Origin: CAZWCE01 sp964632505
GTDB taxonomy: Bacteria; Planctomycetota; Planctomycetia; Pirellulales; Thermoguttaceae
Direction: 5' to 3'
Assembly: GCA_964632505.1 (NCBI GenBank)
Contig: CAZWCE010000041.1
Coordinates: 1-13,129 of the forward strand
DNA: 13,129 nt
In this document: in pieces, positions 8,897-13,129 of the stretch
Position numbering within the stretch: position 1 is the stretch's first letter
Layout: each line of letters begins with the position of its first letter
Position numbers and translations under genes: made by a program
The notes under the pieces: generated by a model
Database searches by the model: none
What the model was told of the DNA's origin: nothing
What the model saw: the letters and a program-made list of their open reading frames with translations, nothing else

Positions 8897-8947
8897 TCCG
8901 GCAAGCCGGATGGGAATGGAACCCCAGTAGGTTGCCTATTTGGCAAC
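8897..8947 (+). promoter_or_regulatory. Two leader hairpins upstream of the GAF/SpoIIE gene
   Basis: Two compact perfect hairpins occur in the leader. TCCGG (8897-8901) pairs with CCGGA (8906-8910) around a CAAG loop, and GTTGCC (8931-8936) pairs with GGCAAC (8942-8947) around TATTT. A weaker GGAG/CTCC hairpin lies at 8855-8865. The second hairpin ends one base before a small upstream start codon at 8949. I compared the region by eye with common riboswitches (fluoride, c-di-GMP, TPP, SAM, ZTP, guanidine) and found no match. There is no T-run, so these are not terminators. Confidence 0.35.
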
Positions 8948-8948
8948 G

Positions 8949-8984
8949 ATGAATAATGTCGCAATAGCAAGAAAGATGTATTGA
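8949..8984 (+). CDS. Possible 11-codon leader peptide coupled to the next gene
   Basis: ATG at 8949 opens an 11-residue frame, MNNVAIARKMY, whose TGA (8982-8984) overlaps the ATG of the downstream gene as TGATG. That geometry is typical of translational coupling. No clear Shine-Dalgarno sequence precedes it, and the stable hairpin 8931-8947 lies directly upstream, so translation is uncertain. Confidence 0.25.
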   Translation: MNNVAIARKMY

Positions 8985-10546
8985 TGTCTTCCAGTGATTA
9001 CGATCAATTTTTGAAGCCGATCCCTACCCAACCTCTCCCTGAGTCCAACGAAGAGATCGGTTTTCCCCCAAGCCTTCCCGATCTGCTTCAGACGATGGGG
9101 AGATTGACCGATTGCTCGTTCTACTTCACACGGCGCATCGATCACGTCACTTCGGACCAGCATTTCTTTCCCGTGCGCGGCAAGCAAAAAGACCCGATGG
9201 GCTACCTGGTAGTGGAATACCCCCCGACAAGGCGGAGTGAATTGCAGAACCGCGAAGTCGAACAAGTGGTCGAAACCCTCACGGAATTCCTCTCGGAAAA
9301 CTTCCGCTGGCAGCAATCGGTCAAGGAACAGGAAGCCCTGTTGGCCAGCAATATCACATGCCCCCGACACGTACACAACGACCGTCAGTTGGCGATCCGA
9401 TTGCAGGCGATTCTGAAAGCGGGAGCGAAAATCATCGGATGCCACGCCGCGGGCTGCTACCTTCTCGACGAAGAAACAACTGAATTGAAGCTGCGGACCA
9501 GCTGGGGGTTACCCAGCGGTCAACTGATCGAGCCTGCCCGACCACTGGAGGGAGCGCTGGCCGATCTGGAAGCGATGCTCGGACACGCCGTCGTGCTGGA
9601 GGATGACTCCTTAACCGAACATTGGAATCCCCCGGAATGCTTTCCCTCGTCGGTTTGCGTTCCCCTCTCCACCTCCACGACGATTCTGGGAACCCTCTGG
9701 TTCTTCTGTAATGAAACACGGGATTTCACCGATGACCAAACCAACCTTGTGGAGATCATCGCCGGACGCATCGCGTCAGAACTGGAACGAGAAAGTCTCC
9801 TGCGGTCGGCACGAAAAAGGGAGCGACTCCTTCAGTGCATTCAAAAGGCCGACCAGTTCCTGCAGAGGCAACTTCCCGGTTTCGCGCCGGAGGTCTCCGG
9901 GTGGAAAATGGAAGGACGAGCGAATCATCCAGACCGTTCCATCGCCGGCAGTTTCTACGACTGGTTGACGCTGCCGGATGGCCAGGTCGCCTTCGCCGTC
10001 GGAAACGCGGGCAATGCCGTCGACTTCCAAAATGCACTGATCGCTTCCGCCATGCGTACCGCCTGGAGGTCCTGTGCCTTCTACGAAGATCAAACCTCTC
10101 GCGTGCTCGAAAGGGTGAACGAAACCCTTTGGACCAGTTTCTTAGGGGAATCGGCGGCGAAGCTCTGTCTCGGAACGATACAGGCCGACAATCCTGTCAT
10201 TGTTTTTTCCGGATCCGGAAGCAATTTCATCTACCGTTTCGGAAAAAAGAATCTCTCATTTGAGTTTCCTTCGCCTGCATTGGGGAAAAACATCACCAGC
10301 AAGTTTCATCTCCAACAATGTGCTCTGACACCAGGCGAGGCGCTGCTCATCTTGTCGTTCGAGGAGAACCTCCCATTGAGTCAAGAGCAGCAAGAGCCGG
10401 TCGGTAAGGAGCTCCAGAAAATCATACAGGCCAACCTACAGATCGGTGCGACCGATTTGGCCCAAGCGATCAATCGCCCCCTGGAAGCGTTTGCCCGACA
10501 AAAGGGCGTCGGCAACTCGTGGATTTTGTTGAAACGGGAAAAATAG
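8984..10546 (+). CDS. GAF-domain protein with degenerate SpoIIE/PP2C-like C-terminal domain
   Basis: The protein has 520 residues from the ATG at 8984; a TTG immediately upstream at 8981 is an alternative. Ribosome binding is weak (only an A-rich AAGAAAGA), and the start may be coupled to the small upstream frame ending at the same base. Residues 1-110 are unassigned, possibly a reduced GAF-like module (MGYLVVEYPP). Residues 130-268 look like a GAF domain (LQAILKAGAKIIGCHAAGCYLLDEE, SSVCVPLSTSTTILGTLWFF, DFTDDQTNLVEIIAGRIA). A helical linker at 266-296 leads to a SpoIIE/RsbU-like region: AGSFYDWLTLPDGQVAFAVGNAG, LCLGTIQADNPVIVFSGSGSNFIYR and the final GNSWILLKREK. RsbU-type phosphatases have GGDFYD, GDVSG and DD(I/L)T at these points; here the key aspartates read S323, N341 and N511. 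It is therefore likely a non-catalytic relative or a diverged sensor. No anti-sigma or anti-anti-sigma partner is adjacent. Confidence 0.75.
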   Translation: MSSSDYDQFLKPIPTQPLPESNEEIGFPPSLPDLLQTMGRLTDCSFYFTRRIDHVTSDQHFFPVRGKQKDPMGYLVVEYPPTRRSELQNREVEQVVETLTEFLSENFRWQQSVKEQEALLASNITCPRHVHNDRQLAIRLQAILKAGAKIIGCHAAGCYLLDEETTELKLRTSWGLPSGQLIEPARPLEGALADLEAMLGHAVVLEDDSLTEHWNPPECFPSSVCVPLSTSTTILGTLWFFCNETRDFTDDQTNLVEIIAGRIASELERESLLRSARKRERLLQCIQKADQFLQRQLPGFAPEVSGWKMEGRANHPDRSIAGSFYDWLTLPDGQVAFAVGNAGNAVDFQNALIASAMRTAWRSCAFYEDQTSRVLERVNETLWTSFLGESAAKLCLGTIQADNPVIVFSGSGSNFIYRFGKKNLSFEFPSPALGKNITSKFHLQQCALTPGEALLILSFEENLPLSQEQQEPVGKELQKIIQANLQIGATDLAQAINRPLEAFARQKGVGNSWILLKREK

Positions 10547-10558
10547 TGTTGCAACCTC

Positions 10559-10586
10559 TTGACCGAAGGGTCATATCCGATAAATT
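10559..10586 (+). promoter_or_regulatory. Putative sigma-70-type promoter for tRNA-Leu
   Basis: TTGACC (10559-10564) and TAAATT (10581-10586) are 16 bases apart, about 50 bases before the mature tRNA-Leu 5' end and directly after the upstream gene's stop. The AT-rich stretch continues as TATACTATTATT (10586-10597), so the exact -10 box is uncertain. Confidence 0.35.
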
Positions 10587-10637
10587 ATACTATTATTGTG
10601 GCGCGCAACAGAGCCGTGTTGCGGCCGCCAAACACAA

Positions 10638-10723
<86 letters not shown>

Positions 10724-10741
10724 CTGCAGAGGGGCTCCATT

Positions 10742-10779
10742 AAAGTCTTGCGGCTTAACGTCGTAAGTCTTTTTGTTTT
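10742..10779 (+). terminator. Rho-independent terminator after tRNA-Leu
   Basis: AAAG-T-CTTGCGGC (10742-10754) pairs with GTCGTAAG-T-CTTT (10760-10772) around TTAAC, giving 12 pairs with two G-U and one T-T mismatch. TTGTTTTC follows. It lies 18 bases after the tRNA 3' end. Confidence 0.65.
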
Positions 10780-10854
10780 CTTGGTTTTCTTCGAGTTTTC
10801 CCCTCAACAGGATGGGGCTGGAAGAAAGAAAACCGATCTATTGACGATACTTAC

Positions 10855-10928
10855 GTCCCCGTAGCTCAACTGGATAGAGCGTCGGCCTCCGGAGCCGAAG
10901 GTTACAGGTTCGAATCCTGTCGGGGATA
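10855..10928 (+). tRNA. tRNA-Arg (anticodon CCG)
   Basis: This is a 74-base tRNA. Acceptor GTCCCCG (10855-10861) pairs with CGGGGAT (10921-10927), with G1-U72 as a wobble. The D arm is GCTCAACTGGATAGAGC. Anticodon stem TCGGC/GCCGA encloses loop CTCCGGA with anticodon CCG at 10889-10891. T arm ACAGG/CCTGT holds loop TTCGAAT. The discriminator is A10928, and CCA is not encoded. It would read the CGG codon. No separate promoter is evident between the two tRNAs, so partial read-through from tRNA-Leu is possible. Confidence 0.96.
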
Positions 10929-10932
10929 TTTT

Positions 10933-10970
10933 AAGCCTTGTGAGTCATGGACTTACGAGGCTTTCTTTTT
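10933..10970 (+). terminator. Strong Rho-independent terminator after tRNA-Arg
   Basis: A 14-bp stem runs from AAGCCTTGTGAGTC (10933-10946) to GACTTACGAGGCTT (10950-10963), with two G-U pairs and a three-base ATG loop, followed by TCTTTTT. It starts four bases after the tRNA 3' end. Confidence 0.85.
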
Positions 10971-11001
10971 ACCCCATTTCCATACCCCATTTCATACCCC
11001 C
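10970..11001 (+). repeat. Short tandem repeat TACCCCATTTC(C)A
   Basis: Two adjacent near-identical units occur, TACCCCATTTCCA (10970-10982) and TACCCCATTTCA (10983-10994), followed by a partial third, TACCCCC (10995-11001). It lies just after the terminator of tRNA-Arg. Confidence 0.7.
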
Positions 11002-11369
11002 GCAGATACAAAAAAAAGGCTCGAAAAGGTACAATTCTACTCGATGCTTTCTTCGCCGAAAAAGATGAACACCGTAGGCGAACGCCGAGGCCTCATCAAT
11101 CTTCTCCTTTCACCCGTCACTTCCTGACGATTCTTCCAACGCCAACCTTTTCGAAAATCCGTTTCGGTGGGGTTGCCTCTCTCGAGAGCCGACACGACAG
11201 TCGAAGTACCTCGGTCCGCTGAACGAGAAAGGCTCCGATGGAAAGGATTCCCCCGGGAAGACCATGCGAACCGCTTTCAAACGGGAGCCCATCAGGCGGC
11301 TGTTCTCGCGGGTCAGGGACGAACATCACTTCAACTTCCCGATCTCCAGCCTGCTCGGTTCAACGGAGA
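11002..11369. other. Unassigned stretch between tRNA-Arg and the esterase
   Basis: I recognise no gene here. On the plus strand, one frame is open from 11078 to the TGA at 11393-11395 (about 105 codons) without an early ATG, GTG or TTG; the first in-frame ATG is 11264. By my hand count of codons from about 11200 onward, roughly three quarters of third positions are G or C, which looks coding-like, and its end overlaps the 3' end of the esterase. Short frames on the other strand look like shadows. GATCTCC (11341-11347) and GGAGATC (11365-11371) form a 7-bp inverted repeat at the esterase stop codon, without a T-tract on either side. Confidence 0.4.
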
Positions 11370-12638
11370 TCATCCTTCCGGTATATCGACGGTGACTTCA
11401 CCGCGAAAGACCGAGCTCGGGTCGCCACGTTCCGCAAGGGTTCGGGCGATGACACCGATCGAACGGTCGATCCGGCCACGAAATAATTCCACCTTCCCGG
11501 AGAGAACGACGATCTCCTGGTCCATGTCGACCATCCGGTCGTTCAAGCGGAGGATCACTCGATCGATTCCCTTCGCCTCGAGATCGAAAACCTGCTCCTC
11601 TTTTCGAGCGTCGACTTGTTGCCCTTTGCTTGCCTGGTTCGGCTCCACCGCCAGCCAATAAAAACGAGCATGGGTTACCTCGTCCTGTCGCCAGAGGATG
11701 CGTTCCGGCAGCGGATGGCGTCGGTGCCGGGCCATCCAGTCAAGCGCGGCGGCATCTTCCCGATCGAGCCAGTGCCCTTTTCCTTCATAGACTTTGGTCC
11801 AGTGGAGATATCCTTCCGGATCTTCTTCGTGGAGCCGATCGAGATGCTCGCCCCACTCCCGGGCGACTTCATTACGACGATAGGCGGCGTCGTTTCCGCC
11901 GACATGGATGGTGAACGGTACATTCCGTAGGCCCAGCGGGGAAGCATCGTTCGGATGTCCGGCCATCATCGCGGCAGCGGCCCAGCGGTCGGCCATCCGG
12001 GGAGCCAGCTGATACACGCCGTCGCCTCCGGCCGAGTATCCCAGAAGGTAAACGCGATTCGGATCCACCTCTTCGAAGACGATCAAGTTCTCGATCAACC
12101 GGTCCAGCATCGTATCGATATGCGGTCGATGCCAGAGATCCCAGGTATCGGTCGGTGCACGCGGGGCCAGATAGACACCTTCCTCGATTCGGTAGAGCCG
12201 CTTCTGATTTTCCCACTGCCGATCGTTCACCTCCTTTCGGGTTCCACCGCCGCCGTGCAGCGAGATGTAGAGACTGCGGCCTTCCTCGGGCTTATCACCG
12301 AACACCCGGTAGAAAAAGGGCATCGCCTTGTCTCCGAGGGTCAACCGATTCGATTGCATCTCCTCGGCCCGATCTTTCTTGATGTACCGGACATGGTCGT
12401 TCCAGAGCAGCTCAACCGCCTTGCTGGCAGCTTCCTTCGTCAGAGGAACGCGGGCGAAAGATTGTTCGGAAAGTGGCTCTCTCGATGAGCGGGGAATCTC
12501 CAAATAGGCTTCCAGATCCTCCAACGCCTGGGCGGAAGGTGCGTGTTCGATCTGTCCGGCCGAAAGGAGGTCGATTCGAGAAAATGACAGGCACGAAAGG
12601 AGAAAGATTCCAAGGAACAGACGGAAGAAATATTTCAT
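11370..12638 (-). CDS. Exported alpha/beta-hydrolase esterase with C-terminal extension
   Basis: The protein has 422 residues. The ATG at 12638 is followed by a signal peptide (K2, hydrophobic 4-20). LLSC16 could be a lipobox, so secretion or lipoprotein anchoring are both possible. The ribosome-binding site is weak (GTAGAG). The fold is alpha/beta hydrolase of the PHB-depolymerase/LpqC-like esterase type: oxyanion segment HGGGG (128-132), nucleophile elbow G-Y-S202-A-G-G, probable acid D250 (VGGND) and H289 (GKGHW). Residues about 305-422 form a second small domain (ARFYWLAVEP, RLNDRMVDMDQEIVVLSG, ERGDPSSVF), which I recall in planctomycete hydrolases with the same DMVDxD-type motif. It probably hydrolyses an ester outside the cytoplasm; the substrate is unknown. 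No neighbour shares its strand closely, so it is likely monocistronic. Confidence 0.85.
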   Translation of the reverse strand: MKYFFRLFLGIFLLSCLSFSRIDLLSAGQIEHAPSAQALEDLEAYLEIPRSSREPLSEQSFARVPLTKEAASKAVELLWNDHVRYIKKDRAEEMQSNRLTLGDKAMPFFYRVFGDKPEEGRSLYISLHGGGGTRKEVNDRQWENQKRLYRIEEGVYLAPRAPTDTWDLWHRPHIDTMLDRLIENLIVFEEVDPNRVYLLGYSAGGDGVYQLAPRMADRWAAAAMMAGHPNDASPLGLRNVPFTIHVGGNDAAYRRNEVAREWGEHLDRLHEEDPEGYLHWTKVYEGKGHWLDREDAAALDWMARHRRHPLPERILWRQDEVTHARFYWLAVEPNQASKGQQVDARKEEQVFDLEAKGIDRVILRLNDRMVDMDQEIVVLSGKVELFRGRIDRSIGVIARTLAERGDPSSVFRGEVTVDIPEG

Positions 12639-12844
12639 CGCTCTACTTGTTTAGGCTCGTTGGCAAACCAAGGATGGGAGGTGCATGGAATGTTTCATCG
12701 GCATTTCGCAAGGCAGGAATCGTATTCGACCCTTCGTCCATCATACCCTGAAAAGGCTTTGCTGTCACCGTGACTTGAATCGCAACCAGACCTATCATGT
12801 ATCATCTCTTCTCATGCAGAATCATGTGGTGGCGGTTTTCGGTG

Positions 12845-12889
12845 AAAAACGGGAAGGGAGTCGATTGTTTTGGCCGATACCTTTCCCGG
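12845..12889 (-). terminator. Possible terminator after the pRiA4b-like fragment
   Basis: On the minus strand GGGAAAGG (12887-12880) can pair with CCCTTCCC (12858-12851), imperfect at one position, around a 21-base loop, followed by GTTTTTC (T-run 12849-12845). It lies just after the stop codon of the minus-strand fragment at 12895. The long loop and the mismatch keep confidence moderate. Confidence 0.4.
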
Positions 12890-12894
12890 TTTCC

Positions 12895-13092
12895 TCAATC
12901 CATCTCCCGCCAGTTCGGCAATCCACGTCGCATCTTCTTGGTGGTCTTCTCGGCATCGAACGCCTCAGGATCGAACGGGCCTCGCCATTCCAGGTACATC
13001 TGGTGTTCTTCATGCTTCGGGTCCGCCATCGCTTCCAAATAATCCTCGTAGCCGATGAATCCGCCGACATTTTCAGGCGGGCGGGCACGGGC
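12895..13092 (-). pseudogene. C-terminal fragment of a plasmid pRiA4b ORF-3-like protein
   Basis: The minus strand from 13092 to the TGA at 12897-12895 encodes 65 residues beginning ARARPPENVGGFIGYEDYLE and continuing through ADPKHEEHQ, EWRGPFDPEAFD to the end. The pattern PPE(N/D)VGG..GYE.(Y/F)LEA.ADP.H.EH...(L)EW....FDPEAFD is the C-terminal signature of the PRiA4_ORF3 family (function unknown, often near mobile elements). Full proteins are much longer. Upstream in the same frame there is a TGA at 13095-13093, and the DNA beyond encodes an unrelated protein on the other strand, so the N-terminal part is missing here. The fragment has no start codon before Met22. It may be a broken gene or the edge of a mis-joined contig. 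Confidence 0.75.
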
Positions 13093-13129
13093 TCAACCTG
13101 ACGGCCGCCGACTACGTCTTCTTGCTCGA
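13074..13129 (+). pseudogene. SNF2-family helicase fragment, truncated at its 5' side and running off the window
   Basis: The last 56 bases read [19 protein letters not shown] in one plus frame. (K/Q)[26 protein letters not shown] is the well-known helicase motif V region near the C terminus of bacterial SNF2/RapA-like ATPases. Upstream the frame gives non-homologous residues (RRHF) and a TGA at 13056-13058, so several hundred expected residues of the ATPase are absent. The remainder presumably continues beyond base 13129. The fragment overlaps the pRiA4b-like fragment on the opposite strand by about 16-19 bases. Confidence 0.75.

Noticed and set aside
8881..8947. Possible known riboswitch in the leader
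   Set aside because: The conserved cores of fluoride, c-di-GMP, ZTP, TPP, SAM and guanidine riboswitches could not be matched; reported only as hairpins.
10947..11222. 91-residue plus-strand open frame after tRNA-Arg
   Set aside because: It begins inside the terminator hairpin, crosses the tandem repeat, and its composition does not look like a protein.
11341..11371. 7-bp inverted repeat at the esterase stop codon as a terminator
   Set aside because: The loop is 17 bases and no T-tract follows on either strand.
12822..13088. 88-residue minus-strand open frame
   Set aside because: The neighbouring minus frame encodes the recognisable pRiA4b ORF-3 C-terminus over the same bases; this one is Arg-rich and unrelated to any family.

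Overview
The window reads as a chromosomal segment of a PVC-group bacterium, most likely Planctomycetota. This is an inference from gene content: an exported methyltransferase-like/PQQ-propeller fusion, a DoxX/TIM-barrel fusion, a formylglycine sulfatase, an exported esterase with an extra C-terminal domain, a GAF/SpoIIE-type regulator, a pRiA4b ORF-3-like fragment, and tRNAs without an encoded CCA. I ran no database search; all names rest on motifs and architecture.

Layout. Bases 1-533 hold no convincing gene. Two plus-strand genes follow, a DoxX-domain membrane protein fused to a TIM-barrel-like domain (534-2075) and a 1065-residue exported PQQ-like propeller protein (2194-5391). They may form an operon with an extracytoplasmic redox or binding role. 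Convergent to them on the minus strand are a sulfatase (8425-6971) and, 82 bases downstream, dihydrolipoamide dehydrogenase (6888-5488). A roughly 520-base intergenic region separates the divergent sulfatase from a plus-strand GAF plus SpoIIE-like protein (8984-10546). Its leader contains two hairpins and an 11-codon upstream frame whose stop overlaps the start codon. Next come tRNA-Leu(GAG) and tRNA-Arg(CCG), each followed by a terminator hairpin. About 400 bases of unassigned sequence follow, then an exported alpha/beta-hydrolase esterase on the minus strand (12638-11370).

At the right edge, the C-terminal end of a plasmid pRiA4b ORF-3-like protein (minus) abuts the start of a truncated SNF2-helicase motif (plus). 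Both are cut at the same place, so this is either a rearrangement breakpoint or an assembly junction.

The most interesting points are an ApbE-type flavinylation-like motif with a twin-arginine-like segment inside the DoxX fusion, a SpoIIE-like domain lacking the expected metal-binding aspartates, an exported methyltransferase-like domain without its glycine loop, and the pRiA4b/SNF2 junction. There is no CRISPR array, transposase, integrase or recognisable defence operon.
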